Origin: Dermanyssus gallinae
Lineage: Eukaryota > Arthropoda > Arachnida > Mesostigmata > Dermanyssidae
DNA length: 64,000 bases
Direction: 5' to 3'
Assembly: GCA_003439945.1 (NCBI GenBank)
Contig: QVRM01006480.1
Span: 62,001 to 126,000, forward strand
The translations under genes were made by a program, and so were the position numbers. The first letter of the stretch is position 1. Each line of letters starts with the position of its first letter. Positions 11,171 to 21,938 of this stretch are shown here, one piece after another. The notes under the pieces were generated by a model. It saw nothing but the letters and a program-made list of their open reading frames with translations, was not told where the DNA came from and made no database searches.

Positions 11171-12211
11171 ATGATTGTCAATTAAATGAAATTACACACT
11201 TACATTAAGCCTCACAAGAGGCATTTATTTTTGCTGATCTTGAAAATATATAGAACCTGTTGTATATGCATTTGTCCAGGAGATATCATTGACTCAAGAC
11301 TCAAATGGCTGGCACTGATCAACGTGTTTTTTGGTGCAAATAATAATATTGAAGCTGTAGATAGTCATAATATATACAGCTACATTCATCACAAAGGTTA
11401 TGGAATTGAACTGATCGAAGCGCCGTGCCAAGTTAAAAGTGACATATAATTCTACAACTCAGTTGAACTGTAGCGCTACGAGATGGGCTTGATAGACAAT
11501 CGCACAACCAGGCTTCAAATGAAATATTCTGATGTTTTTGATAAGCATGCAGTGCGTGTTGGAAGCTTAAAAATCCAAGAGATCTGTCGAATGTAGAATA
11601 CGGTACGAAACTTCTATAATTCAAACTTTTGCCGAAAAATCTATTCCAGTAAAAGTTAGAATTACTTAGTCACAACTATGCCAGTTCAGACGCTCTTTGC
11701 TCTGACTCGATTAGTCCCAGTAACTTTTCATCTTAAGATCCTTCAACTTTTCCTTTAAAAGGTCTAGCGATGTCAACGCAAACAACGTTATGAGGCCCCA
11801 GCAGATTATTATTAGCCGTAAAAATATTCGCCTCAGATCGCTTACTTGTTGTAACCTTCCTAGGGTAAGAAGCAGACACAGCGCGTTTACATTAATAAGC
11901 TCTGAACAGGTTAAAAACAAGATATCAGCAAGGGCAAAGACAAATACTGAAAATGCTTTTGCAGCTAATTAACAATCTAATCTACATGGTCGGATTGACA
12001 ACTAATACGGCAGCTAATGTTCCTTCGGTATTTAGTCCAAGAGCCCAGATGCGGAATCTGGCATGCAATATTTCACAAGTCCACAACTTTCCCTGAAACG
12101 TTTTTCTAATAACTTGTGCATTTTTGTTGCATTGCACAGAAAGCTCAGCCTGCAGTCGCACTAACATAGTACGAGCATACGCACGCTTAGTACCACTATC
12201 TTATACTAACA
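11171..12211. other. AT-rich stretch, no gene recognised
   Basis: Several short open frames exist on both strands, with some hydrophobic runs on the minus strand at 11711-11920. None shows a domain I recognise. Probably intron or intergenic. Confidence 0.4.
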
Positions 12212-14344
12212 CTAGTTCTCGTGGGTTAAATGCCGTAGGACTTTAAAGACACGCCATTGTACAAACGCCGCACGTCCGGTCTGACGAAGGGCCAGAGGAA
12301 ATTAACAATTATTAGAATATAAACGGTGAACGTTTTACTATAAAGCCAACTGCCGCCATGGATTCACTATAAACGGCGACAGTGAGCACTTGTAAGCTCC
12401 GTGCAAATTCTTCTTAAATCCTGTTGGATAACCGACAACCCCCAATTTGAAGAGGTTGGCTTGAGATACAAGATTCAATGGTCTAAATCGATCGTATTTT
12501 CCACTTTAAATTAGCATACAACTAAAAGTAGTGCCGTATGTATTACTACAGCTCTACCGTAGAAACACCTGATGCTTTTATCTTTAGTTAAAATCATTTA
12601 TCGAAGCTAAGGGCATCAAGCATATCATAATATCCCTGCAATTTATCGTTCTAGAAATCCGGCATGACCGTGGACAAGAGAATACGGGCTCAGATTAATC
12701 TAAGGCTGATACCTTTGAAAACAGAAAAGGTCCCGAAAATTATTTTTCCTATATTTTGGATGGAAATGGTGAGTACTACTAAAAATTACATACAGTTAAG
12801 AAATGTTTCACGATTGACGTTTATAAGTTAATACATTTTATCCATGTGGTAGCCTGTAAAAACCTTTCAAGCAAGTCAGTATCTCATCAAACCGGAAAAA
12901 CCTTTCTATAGTTGCAGTCTTTATTGGTTTCAAATCAGGTTTTGAGATTACGGCCGGTGTCCTTGTCTCGAAGCAGCAGGGGCAGGCTACAAATCCTCAC
13001 TTTACTTAGCGCACTTTTCAACATAATCATCTTATTTGTTTCACCCATATTGAGTGCGCATATAACATAGATAACTATATAGATTATACAATTATACAGT
13101 CAGCTGGTCGCGGCATGTTACTCAAGAGAGGCAGTGCAGTGATCTTGTCGCAAGGGCCAGGCAGGCCGACGCATAAAACTTCGTACACATCTGAGGGCTC
13201 AGTCGAAAGATTCACTCTGTGTACTCCTCGTGGAAGCTCGTGTTTGAACATACCAGATAATGGTAGCCGTGAACTATGCATCTGGTATAGACGTGGCAAC
13301 TGTCACATGCAAGACCAGACCAGAGGCAAGAGGCACTGAAAATATCCAGGTCTAACCTCTCGTCGGACTTGTTCAACTTTCTTTTCCCATTCAATGGTAT
13401 TGTTCGCGGCCTCTTCAACCTCAAACGAAATATTTCAACAACCGGTGCGCAGGCATATTATGGGTACACAAAGCCGCTCTTTGTCCGCATTGTCAGGCAT
13501 TGTTACTCGCTTGCTGTGCATTGTAAAACGCATTTTAAACAAACCAAAGTTTGCCCGAGTGAGGTGTTCTATACACTTTCAAAACCATAGATCAGCCTTG
13601 GGATAATCTTGAGGAAGAAGAGTGCCACGGCCGTCGGGACAGACGTTGCCTATCTCTTCATAAAAATAAATTAGTTCTAGAACGTTTCAGACTCACATCG
13701 ACGAGACAGAGCTGTGCGCACTGTCTCGACGATGTGAGCAGTGAAGGTCGTCCCAGTGTAATAAAGCCGAAAACCCAGATACCGTAAAGAGTTTGGATTT
13801 CAAAGATTGGCCACCACAACGTATAACGTCTTTAGCAGCCAATCGGCCTTCTATTCTGAATTTCATAGCCTTGGCCTTTATTTCCAGCCACCTGAAACAA
13901 GGAACACTTTCGCCAGGGAAGTGATACGCTTGATGGCACCTAGGTCATGATGAGCGACCACTATGTTATCTGCGTACATCACAACTATGGCCTTCTCACA
14001 CTTTTGTTGAATATAACCGACAAAATCGGCAAGAAGGAGAGTGAGGGAGACGCAGGTCAATAGGCCGCCTTGTGGGGTTCCCACATTTAGGTTTTTTGAG
14101 AGAAGAAAATGCTTTTACGCACGCCCGCTGGTGTTAATGGCGAGCAGTGTGGGGCCCAACACTGGCGGAGAGTATAGAACCCAATCCTGTCCGCGTGTAA
14201 TACCCACTAAAAACCCCCTCCCGGCTCGGAATTGTAAAGCAGTACTTCAAAACCAGGGCGGAGGAGCCTCGTGCTCAACTCTTACCTGTGTCTTTGTGGA
14301 CTGGGCCGTGGAGGGTTCGGACTGATCCCCGTACCAGTCTGGTC
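12212..14344. repeat. Inverted segmental duplication, left arm
   Basis: Reverse-complement match to 36193-37618. It comprises a non-LINE segment (12212-12595, matching about 37235-37618), a J-type LINE 3' part (13080-14104, matching 36440-37232) and an R1-type 3'UTR (14105-14344, matching 36193-36439). The left arm has about 480 bp at 12600-13080 that the right arm lacks, including the J-type 3' end and an RT relic near 12910-13010 (VAVFIGFKSGFE). Confidence 0.8.
13025..14104 (-). mobile_element. J-family LINE, 3' part of ORF2, degraded
   Basis: On the minus strand, from a TPQGGLL block and MYADNIVVAHHD (near 13970; Asp to Asn at the second catalytic position) to the C-terminal GYHYLVCSNTSFHEE block and a 3'UTR ending near GTGAAACAAATAAGATGAT. 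It follows the family at 17951-21938 closely. It starts abruptly where R1 element F ends. The missing upstream part may be the J-like piece at 17640-17890, so F may be nested in this copy. Confidence 0.75.
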
Positions 14345-16500
14345 CTCCGGGCCTCGTCCTGTTGCGTCTTCTCCCCCATGACAGAGTCGAGATTTCGGAT
14401 TCCGTCCATCCAGTCAGCGGCGGCGGAGTTCAAGCGAGACACGATCTCCGCCGTTCCCTGTCCAGCCCCTACGTAGCCTGAGTTGTGGCGATGTCGAGAC
14501 AGGGAGGGACAATCGGCGACTGTGTGATCTACCGTGTCCGGCAGACAGGAGTCACACAGGACGCAGACGGCCGTCTGTGATTTTCCTATTCTCTGCATGT
14601 AGACCTGGAGCTGGCCATGACCCGTCAGAGCCTGGGTGGCGAAGTACGTGAGCGGTTTCGGTCGCGAGCCTCCGTACCAGGCTTGTAACCCTGGGATAAG
14701 GCTGCGGGTCCACATACCCCGCATTTCGTCATGAGGTGGGTTAACCCACGTGGAGGCTCAGTCGTGGGGGGTCGAATCCCTCACCTGAGTCAAGGTCGGT
14801 CCAAACCGGGGCCCCGTACAAGGCTGTGGATTCTGCAACGGCCGCCAGCAGTCGGCAACGCACATCTCCGCCCTCCCCCCTTCCCTCGGCAGAATCCCGG
14901 CGAAACCTGCGGTATCTTCTTGGCGACATATTCGATGTGCGCCTTTCCTGTAAGGCCGGTGTCCAGCTGCACACCTAGGTATGTTGCCTGTTTTTTCACG
15001 GTAATTAGATAGCCTGCCACCTCTAGGTTGATTCCGCAGGTTTTCTTACGGCCCGTAAGATAAAGAGCGTCCGTTCTCTGCGGGGCGAGTTCCAGATGAT
15101 TCGATATCATCCATTCTTTAGCTATGTCCAGAACGAGGTTCGCCGTCACCTCTAACGATGTTTCCCGCCGTGCGGTCACCAGCATTGCCAGATCGTCAGC
15201 GTATGCAGTCGTTTGAACCCCTTCCGGCAGGTCGGGGATGCGCAGGACTCTGTCGTAGGCGATGTTCCAAAGAACCGGACCGAAAACGGAGCCCTGCGGG
15301 ACCCCCGCTTTAACCTTATGGGTGTGCGCTCGCCCAGTTAATCATATTAAATGCGTTTTTAAGGTCCAACAAAATAGGCAGAACATAGTTATGTGTCCCG
15401 CGCGACGCGGTTGCCCCTTGCCCCGCGTGTTGGAGGATGTGCTGGATTGCGTGGAGGGTGGAACGGCCTCACCAAAACCGGTATTGGGTGTCGGAGAGAC
15501 CACTCCTTTGTTTAGGCGCTGCGTTAAGTCCAGGGTCACGTATTCCACTAACATGGCCGCCGCGTCGAGGAGGCAAATCGGTCTGTACGAGGGTGGAGTC
15601 CCCGGGCCCAATATAGTCTCAGGAACGAGTGCAAGGCGGAAGGCTTTCCACCTCTTAGGGAAGCGCTTCTCCCGTAACCAGATGAGCCATTACTTTAAGG
15701 TGTTTTGTCGCCACGAGTTTTACGACCTCCGGGGACACCCCGTCGGGCTCGGAGGACTTTCGTAGGGCAAGACACTCGGCTACCTTTAGTATCTCCTCAT
15801 CGGCCACCGGGAGAATCTGGTCCAAGTCGACGTCGTATATGCGGGGGCTCCGGGGGTTTTTGTGAAGGAAAAAGGCGAGAGTCTAGAGTACCAATCACCT
15901 GTGCGGGGAGTGGGTCAATATGACTTTCATCGGCGTCAACGTCTCTTAGTCGCGCAGGACGGTTGTGCAGAGTAGAGGCCAATGTCCTCTTATCCACCCC
16001 CTCATCTGCCAGGCGCGCCGACCGGTAGGTCCGGGGTGGCGTCACTGGCTAGTGAAAAGCTTGGGTACCGATGGTCGCCTAAGGATGGTCGTCTATCTGG
16101 ACCTTCCATGATTGTACAAGGGCTATGGTAGCATCGTTAGCGAGCGTAATATGCAGGTATGAGGTTTGCGAGCGCCCCTAAAGCATCGGGTTGTTGCCCT
16201 TGCTGAGCAAAGGAAGGCCCTGCTCAGCCAACCAGTCCAAAAAAGAGCTACCCTTGTTGCTGGTCCCGTGCCGCCCCCCCCCCCCCCAAGCAGTGTGGTG
16301 GGCGTTAAAATCGCCTGCGACTAGAGTGGCCTGTTTTAGGTGGTTTCTCATGGAGGCCGCTAGCTCCTCGAGGTAGGCCTCCCGGCCGTCGAAGACAGCA
16401 ACGCCACCATGCTAGATCATGCAAAGTCGCCTCAGCTTGCAGAAGGTTTTGATGTTGTCCCCCGCTCCTCTTCCTCGTTTCTGCTCTCATCAGAAAAGCT
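14275..16500 (-). pseudogene. ORF2 of R1-clade LINE F (APE endonuclease plus RT), broken
   Basis: Pieces in order on the minus strand: LVAGDFNAHHTAW (endonuclease, near 16340-16290) next to a 14-G run; a SYRPICLLDAA block (15600-15560); LKNAFNMIN (15360-15335); KAGVPQGSVFGP (15310-15275); AYADDLAMLV (15210-15180); YLGVQLDTGL (14985-14955); QALTGHGQLQVYM (14640-14600); and a CVLC...H...C knuckle (14570-14500). Roughly 60 codons between NAFNMIN and GVPQGS are deleted, removing part of the RT palm. It also has frameshifts, so it cannot make active RT. Confidence 0.7.
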
Positions 16501-16539
16501 CTAACTGCTTATTAGGTGAAAAATAGCAGCTATAAATGA

Positions 16540-17262
16540 CTAAGGCTGGATCGGCCAGCTCAATCCGTGTGAAGCCCTTCCTGGTGGCTGTCCCGGAGAC
16601 GGCCAGGTGTGGGGCCTGCCCTGTCTACCAGATAGATGTATCACCGTGAGTATTCGTGATGTTATTATTTTGGCTGGTTGCGCTTTTCTTGTTAGGCTCT
16701 GACAGGATGCAGACTGCGATGTGATGGCGCTGGACATATGCGTCAAGGACGTCGTAAGCAGCTCGGCATCGGTTAAGATTAGCTTGAAAAATGGGAATCA
16801 TTATAGATATTTAGGAGACCCAACTGCACGCCAGTCGCGTCTCCGTCGTCAGCCGCTACCACTGTTCTCTGGCGGGATGCTTGTGATTTGCGCTGACCTT
16901 GTTTAGAAGCAACTGAGCCAGAAAAGCACGCCTGGATGTCCCCTTCAGTGTCCGCCGATGATTTGGCCGAATCTGCACCACTTGGAGGCGCCGTCTGCGA
17001 AGCTTGCATGCTTGCGTGCATGCTGTACCTGAGACCGATAGGCGGGGCAGTTTATGCTGTCCGATCTATGGCCGGGTTCCGCGCACACAATGCAGTATGG
17101 AGTGTCGGCAGTACACTCCCGCTCCGTGTGGTCAGGGGAACCTCGGTGACCCGGCCGTTGGCACCGGAGACACACCAAAAAAACACGTGTCCAGGCCTCC
17201 GACTTGCACGTGTTGCCGGCTACCCTGATGGATGTCTGGGACTGTACAGGGTAGCGCGCCAT
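16540..17262 (-). pseudogene. ORF1 of R1-clade LINE F, gag-like CCHC zinc knuckles
   Basis: The best frame (17262-16945) has two adjacent knuckles: CLRCQRPGH...C (expanded spacing) and CIVCAEPGHRSDSINC, the C-x2-C-x4-H-x4-C pattern of R1/I-type ORF1 nucleic-acid-binding proteins. A low-complexity Ser/Ala/Gln segment (about 17021-16800) precedes ORF2. The frame is interrupted and the N-terminal part is not visible. Confidence 0.6.
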
Positions 17263-17489
17263 GGGCGGCGTGGCCCGTACGAGCGCGTTCCACCTATTGG
17301 TTGATCTGCCCTGGCGGATTCCTAGCTTTCTTAAAGCACTAAAGGGGCCATTGCGGCCTTAGTTTCGCAACTTGCACGTCCTTCTGACGGATTCGCCGCT
17401 TGCAGGCAATCGATAAATATTAAGTTGACAATTTCAACTAAGTAAAGTACAAAATGTAATCAATACAATGAAAAATCACGCAACGACAC

Positions 17490-17556
17490 GCGCGTGATTT
17501 AAACTCGGGAACTTTGCGTCCGAGTCGGAGCTCTTCTTGTCTCGTCCACAGAGTGA
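17490..17556 (-). repeat. tRNA-derived SINE relic
   Basis: On the minus strand it shows CACTCTGTGGACGAGAC, GAGCTCCGACTC and the B-box-like CCGAGTTTAAATC, aligning with the repeat at 7005-7085. No tRNA cloverleaf is preserved. Confidence 0.4.
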
Positions 17557-17639
17557 CTTGGCTATACGATGGTCTCTCGCGATAGGAGATCGCAAAACAA
17601 CGCTAAACGTTAACAGATGCCCGTTCTAATGCCGTCACT

Positions 17640-17890
17640 TGAACTCTATCTCCGATGGAAGCACATGGATTGTATCACGCGTTCCCCGATTTCTTCGAAA
17701 ACCAAATTGCTCTGGCTGAAGGATCTGGTGGACCACGCACTTGATCTATTTTATAACTAATTTGCAGAATAATTTCTTCAGCGCCCATTTAGACGTGTAC
17801 CACGGTATACCGTCTGAAAGAACGCTGAATGAGTTTTTAGCGTACTTATGAGGGTCAATCCGAATTTTCTCGATAATGAGATGCGCAAGC
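17640..17890 (-). mobile_element. J-family LINE ORF2 fragment (RT fingers)
   Basis: Closely resembles 19215-19440 of the complete J element, the part encoding the QF.FRRG and DAIHVL region. It has several frame-breaking changes. It lies directly upstream, in element orientation, of nested R1 element F and fits as the 5' part of the J copy at 13025-14104. Confidence 0.65.
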
Positions 17891-17939
17891 ATTAACTTTT
17901 GATCAGACGACTTGGTACCCAGAAGGCGACAATGTCAGT

Positions 17940-17950
17940 TGATTGTTATT
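17940..17950. repeat. Target-site duplication of element J, 3' side (TGATTGTTATT)
   Basis: 11-bp direct repeat, identical to 21939-21949. Confidence 0.75.
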
Positions 17951-18017
17951 TATCATCGTATTTATTTCACTCATATTGAGTATGCATATAACATGAACAA
18001 TTATACATATTATACAA

Positions 18018-20330
18018 TTATACACTCAGCTGCTCGCGGCATGTTATTCGAGAGAGGCAGTGCAGTGATCTCTTCGCAAGGGCCAGGCAGGCAGATGCAT
18101 GAAACTTAGTACACGCCTGAGAGCATAGTCGGCAGATGAACTCTTCGTGGAAGCTCGTATTCGAACAAACCAGGCGATGATAGCCACGAACTATGTATCT
18201 GGTATAGACGTGGCGATTGTCACACGCAAGACCAGACCAGAGGTGAGAGGCCCTGAAAACATCCAGGTCTCCGACCTCTCGTCGGACTTGTTCAACTTTA
18301 TTTTCCCATTCCGAGATAAAGCTCTCGAATGATACTGTACGCGGCGTCTTCAACCTCAATCGAATTATCTCAACAACTGGTGCACAGCCTGACATTAGGT
18401 ACACAAAGCGGCTTCTTGCCCGCATTGAGCGGTACTCGCAAAGTACTCGCTTCATGTACAATGTAAAACACCTTTCAAGCAAACAAAAGTTTGCCCGAGT
18501 GAGGTGTTCCCATACTCTGTCAAGACCATACATCAGCGCCGGAACAACCTTGAGGTAGAAAAGCGCCACTGCCGTTGGGACGGACAGTCGCCGGACATCG
18601 CCTATTTCTCCATAAAGAGAAATTAGGGCTGTGCGCGCTGTCTCGACGATGTGAGCAGTGAAGGTCGTCCCAGTATAATGAAGCCAAAGCCCCAGACACC
18701 GGAAAGAGTTAACGAATTCCAAGGATTGGCCGCCGCAACGTATAACGTCTTTAGCAGCCAATCGACCTCCTCTTCTAAATTTCATAGCCCTGGTCTTCAT
18801 GGCATTTATTTTCAGCCCTCTTGAGCCAAGGAACACCTCCGCCAGAGAAGTGATGCGCTTGATGGCACCCGGGTCGTGATGAGCGACCACTATGTCATCT
18901 GCGTACATCACAACTGTGGCTTTCTGGATTTCTTGTCGAATATAATCAACAAAATCGGCAAGCAGAAGAGTGAAGGAGACGCAGCTCAATGGGTCGCCTT
19001 GCGGGGTTTCCACATTTTGCCTTACCTGCAACACTTCCTGCTCACCTTGTACCAGTAAGGTGTCCTCATCAAAGAAACTGGAAATTACGCTTAGAAGAGA
19101 GCCACCAACCCCTGCGTATCGGAATGACTTCACCAAGAGATCTCGAGGTGCTTTGTTGAAAGCCTTGACGCAGTCTATAAAGACTGCAAACAAATGGCCT
19201 CCGGGCTTTGCCACAGCTCGCTCTATCTCTGACTGAAGCACATGGATTGCATCACGCGTTCCTCGACCTCTTCGAAAGCTGAATTGCTCCGGTGGAAGGG
19301 TCTGGTCGACAACGTACTCAATCCGTTTTATAACCAATTTGCAGAAGATCTTCTTCAGCGTCCTTTCAGACGCTATACCGCGGTATACGTTTGGGTCTCG
19401 TTTGTCATCACAATGCTTACCCTTAAATAAAAGAGAAAGCCTGGCGATACGCCAGGCTCCTGGCATTTGTCCCCTCTTCATGATCTCGTTGAAGAAATCA
19501 CAAAGATGGTTTGCCAAAAGTGGCTCATACTGCATCCAGTGCTCATAGTACACTTGGTCTGGCCCCGCACTTTTTCCTCTCGGAAGAGAGTGCAGAACCT
19601 GACTTACTTCTTCTACCTTAAAGAGCAGATTCATAGTATTCTGCTCCAATGTGAGCGGGTGCTCAATCATTGGAGCCAGGCGTACCGTCTCGCGGTTATA
19701 TAGAAGACCGGTCAGGTGAATCGTTACCTGTTCGTCGCTGAGCAGGTGGCTTGCCCCCCTACGAGGCCGTACGACGTAGGCTGAGGGCTTGCGCTCCGCT
19801 CTTTCGAGCAGTCGGATTTCCTCCCGCCTAGCGTATTCACGCTTGTGGTCAAGGCATAGCCTTATGTAAGCTTTTCTACTATTGAAGTAGTCAAGCCTGT
19901 GTCTGGCTAGCAGCTGTGGTGGTGCCTTTACCCTCGCTTGGCACAAAAGCTCGAGCACCCCACGGTGGGCAAGATAGCAAGCCTGAGAAAACCACTGTCG
20001 TGATCTCCTCTGCCCCGATCTCTTCCACCTGACTGCACTTTTCATGGTTCTCTCTAGCAGTTCACAACAAGTATCCACATCACAGCTCACCTCAAGGCTA
20101 TTAACCTCTAATAGTGAAAGGTCAACACACCTCGTGACAACCAGGTGTGGGTCGCCTTGCTGCTTAAACCAGATATCTGGAGTATTTGCGACTGCTGACA
20201 CCGGTAGGTGCTTCCTTGCAGCCACCTCGAGAACATCGAACTTCGCCATCGACAAGGTTGTGCAACAGTAGGTCAATGGTGCTGCTTCCGTTATGACTTG
20301 TATACGTGTGCTCTTCGCGTGCATTTGCAC
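18018..20330 (-). CDS. ORF2 reverse transcriptase frame of element J, 770 codons
   Basis: An uninterrupted RT frame. Residues 1-75 are the last part of the endonuclease region read through the frame change. The linker follows, with RQWFSQACYLAHRG near 110-124. RT blocks are YRGIA (316-320), FIDCVKAFN (384-392), TPQGDPLS (442-449) and YADD (476-479). The thumb has MKFRRGGRL (515-523) and FRCLGLWL. The C-terminus has RGYHRLVC (715-722) and a C-x2-C...H-x3-C knuckle at 733-748. The sequence between block A and YADD looks intact, so RT could be active. The endonuclease is in another frame, so full-length ORF2 would need a single-base shift near 20190. Confidence 0.85.
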   Translation of the reverse strand: MQMHAKSTRIQVITEAAPLTYCCTTLSMAKFDVLEVAARKHLPVSAVANTPDIWFKQQGDPHLVVTRCVDLSLLEVNSLEVSCDVDTCCELLERTMKSAVRWKRSGQRRSRQWFSQACYLAHRGVLELLCQARVKAPPQLLARHRLDYFNSRKAYIRLCLDHKREYARREEIRLLERAERKPSAYVVRPRRGASHLLSDEQVTIHLTGLLYNRETVRLAPMIEHPLTLEQNTMNLLFKVEEVSQVLHSLPRGKSAGPDQVYYEHWMQYEPLLANHLCDFFNEIMKRGQMPGAWRIARLSLLFKGKHCDDKRDPNVYRGIASERTLKKIFCKLVIKRIEYVVDQTLPPEQFSFRRGRGTRDAIHVLQSEIERAVAKPGGHLFAVFIDCVKAFNKAPRDLLVKSFRYAGVGGSLLSVISSFFDEDTLLVQGEQEVLQVRQNVETPQGDPLSCVSFTLLLADFVDYIRQEIQKATVVMYADDIVVAHHDPGAIKRITSLAEVFLGSRGLKINAMKTRAMKFRRGGRLAAKDVIRCGGQSLEFVNSFRCLGLWLHYTGTTFTAHIVETARTALISLYGEIGDVRRLSVPTAVALFYLKVVPALMYGLDRVWEHLTRANFCLLERCFTLYMKRVLCEYRSMRARSRFVYLMSGCAPVVEIIRLRLKTPRTVSFESFISEWENKVEQVRREVGDLDVFRASHLWSGLACDNRHVYTRYIVRGYHRLVCSNTSFHEEFICRLCSQACTKFHASACLALAKRSLHCLSRITCREQLSV

Positions 20331-20826
20331 ATCTCAGACCAAAGTATTCCATCAACTGGAGCAGCACCTCTCCTTTATCGTTAGTAGCCCCACCATCAAT
20401 ACGGGCATTAAAGTCGCCACCGACGATGGTTGGCATAGACAGGTCGAAACCTGATATACCGGAACTCACCGTGTCAGCGACCTCTGCCGAGTCAAGATGT
20501 GGGGGGAGGTAGAAGACGGCTATGTTCACCCTCATAGACGAGAGACCCACATAGAAATCGTTCTTCCTCACACATTGCGCCGGCGGCAAACGTTTATGTA
20601 GGTAGATTGATAATCTACCCACTGGTCTACAATGGCCTCCAGCAGGTAGAACTGCCAGCTGGTGGAACCCTCGCATATTATTGATATGCAGTTCCTCCCG
20701 CTGGTAGGTCTCCGTAAGGAGTGCAATGTCCACCGACGTAAGCATGTCAACTGGCGCTAGGTCTATTGCTCCTCTTAGTCCCTCACAGTTCCAAAGAAGC
20801 AGCCGCAGAAACCTAGTAGTCTCCAC
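20164..20826 (-). CDS. ORF2 endonuclease domain of element J
   Basis: APE-type endonuclease that nicks target DNA to prime reverse transcription. Visible blocks are LLLWNCEGLRG (N-terminal Asn block), ALLTETY (catalytic Glu), VGGDFNARIDGG (Asp/Asn pair) and TYTSHNGSSTIDLLL. Where the final SDH motif should fall, the frame runs into VSSRKYSRYLV and stops at 20164. The matching downstream residues are in the other frame, as the start of the RT frame. I read this as a single indel within the overlap rather than two native ORFs, but a programmed frameshift is not excluded. Confidence 0.8.
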   Translation of the reverse strand: METTRFLRLLLWNCEGLRGAIDLAPVDMLTSVDIALLTETYQREELHINNMRGFHQLAVLPAGGHCRPVGRLSIYLHKRLPPAQCVRKNDFYVGLSSMRVNIAVFYLPPHLDSAEVADTVSSGISGFDLSMPTIVGGDFNARIDGGATNDKGEVLLQLMEYFGLRCANAREEHTYTSHNGSSTIDLLLHNLVDGEVRCSRGGCKEAPTGVSSRKYSRYLV

Positions 20827-20850
20827 GTTAGCATCTCTAGATCTGTTCAG

Positions 20851-21919
20851 TCACTTGCGAAGAGCCGGACCGCCAGGCGCGATAAAGCTTTCCATAACCA
20901 TTTTATCGTAGGGAGCACCACCAGCCCAACGACGAAATAGGATACCTTTTGGCCAGAATTCACTCTTGCTGCACTTTGCGTACTCGCCGTCACCCAGCAC
21001 TACACAGAACACGGCATCATTTCCCTGCGTCCGCAGTTTGAATAGTGCCTTTACACAAATGCTCCTGTTAACGAGCCATGTGTGTAGGTTGACAGCTGAC
21101 GTTTTCGCCGCCAGCCGTGCTACTCTCAGCGCGCTGAACCTGCCTGGCCCAGCATACACTTCAAGATCTCCTACTCCATCAGCTGCACTGCCTTTCTGCA
21201 TACGATGCTTTGTTTTGCCGCTCCTCCTCCGTTGGACGGTGACAAAACCATCGTTGTCTTCCTCGTCTTTCCTCGCCTCTGCGGTTGTCTCCGTTGGCGA
21301 CGTTGCGGCCGCTGCCGCTTTCCCTTGCCGTTGGCGTGTTGTCATCCATCGGCTCATTTTCTTTAAGGGTAGTGGCGGTGTTGTTGTTGCCGCCGCTACT
21401 GCTACCGCTGCTGTTAAGACCAGCTGCTGTAGCACTGCGCTTGGCGCCGCAGAGACTGGCCTTGCCGTTCTCTCCGGTGGCGCTGTCGTCGATCGGCTTT
21501 GTTGGTACAAGCAGATCTCCGCCTTCCGTCAACCGTGACTTCTTGTTCTTCCGCGCTTTCCGTGTTCCGTCCGTTTTCTTCACGCTAACTTTTTCTTTTA
21601 GCGTGGAGTTTAAACACCCCTCGATGGTTTCGGGGTGCGCAAGTTGCTTCAGGGGAGCCGCTTCATTGCTGGCGACTTTTTGCTGGAGCTCCGTGTGTGA
21701 TGCCCACAGCTTTACTAAGTTCCACTGTAGCACACACAAACGTTTCTTCATAAGGTCAAAGTTGGGTTTCACTGATTCACAGGACCCGCACGACACGAAC
21801 TGTGTGTCCTCGGGGGGCACGGGGTTTAGGCACATGAAACACAGTAGAGCAGTCTGGTTACAAATAACCAGTTGTTCTCCCGTTTTAAACGGGGGCGAAC
21901 ACTTTGCGCATTCGAACAT
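20851..21919 (-). pseudogene. ORF1 of element J, Cys-rich finger protein, one frameshift
   Basis: Start chosen at 21919, just inside the TSD, because an upstream in-frame ATG (21967) lies outside the element. The N-terminus has FECAKC, LLCFMCLNPV and FVSCGSCESV, a PHD-like Cys series. A long Lys/Ser/Asn-rich middle follows. The frame shifts near 21285-21320 in a repetitive GC-rich stretch. The second frame continues with DEEDNDGFVTVQRRRSGK and an ordered C-terminal domain (SICVKALFKLRTQGNDAVF) to a stop at 20851. Both halves look like one protein of about 350 residues. The shift could be a real mutation or a base-calling error. Confidence 0.7.
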
Positions 21920-21938
21920 TACGGTAGCAGACGACAAC

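Larger units (their letters stand above)
14105..17310 (-). mobile_element. R1-clade LINE F, nearly full length, decayed
   Basis: Minus-strand order is CCHC ORF1 (about 17262-16545), endonuclease (16500-16040), RT (16040-14790), GHG/CCHC end (14724-14275) and 3'UTR (14275-14105). The 3'UTR has the TTTAGTGGGT and GGGGCCCCACACTG stem motifs and the GTGCGTAAAAGCATTTTC box. R1-clade identity rests on the gag-like CCHC ORF1 together with LTGHGQLQVYM. No rDNA flank is seen, so it is not an rDNA-inserted R1. It appears inserted in a J-family LINE. Confidence 0.7.
17951..21938 (-). mobile_element. Complete non-LTR retrotransposon, family J, 3,988 bp
   Basis: Bounded by a perfect 11-bp TSD. The minus-strand order is a roughly 20-nt leader, ORF1 with a Cys-rich finger (from 21919), APE endonuclease, RT, HGYH-like/CCHC end, and a short 3'UTR ending AAATAAATACGATGATA. 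All parts of an APE-type LINE are present. The body carries one frameshift in ORF1 and one between endonuclease and RT frames. Two more partial copies exist, at 13025-14104 plus 17640-17890 and at 36440-37232. The exact TSD suggests recent insertion. Confidence 0.85.

Noticed and set aside
11711..12167. Chemosensory receptor (7-helix) fragment on the minus strand
   Set aside because: Hydrophobic stretches exist in two frames, but no family signature is present and frames are interrupted. Not enough to call.
14105..17310. Site-specific rDNA R1 insertion
   Set aside because: No 28S rRNA sequence flanks this or any other R1-type copy. Flanks are a J-family LINE or simple repeats.
17937..17950. 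Extending the element J TSD beyond 11 bp
   Set aside because: The base before TGATTGTTATT differs between the two sides (T at 17939, C at 21938), so only 11 bp are claimed.
18018..20330. Bacterial group II intron or retron reverse transcriptase
   Set aside because: The APE endonuclease upstream, C-terminal CCHC, TSDs and 3' tail are those of a eukaryotic non-LTR element. No intron RNA domains are present.
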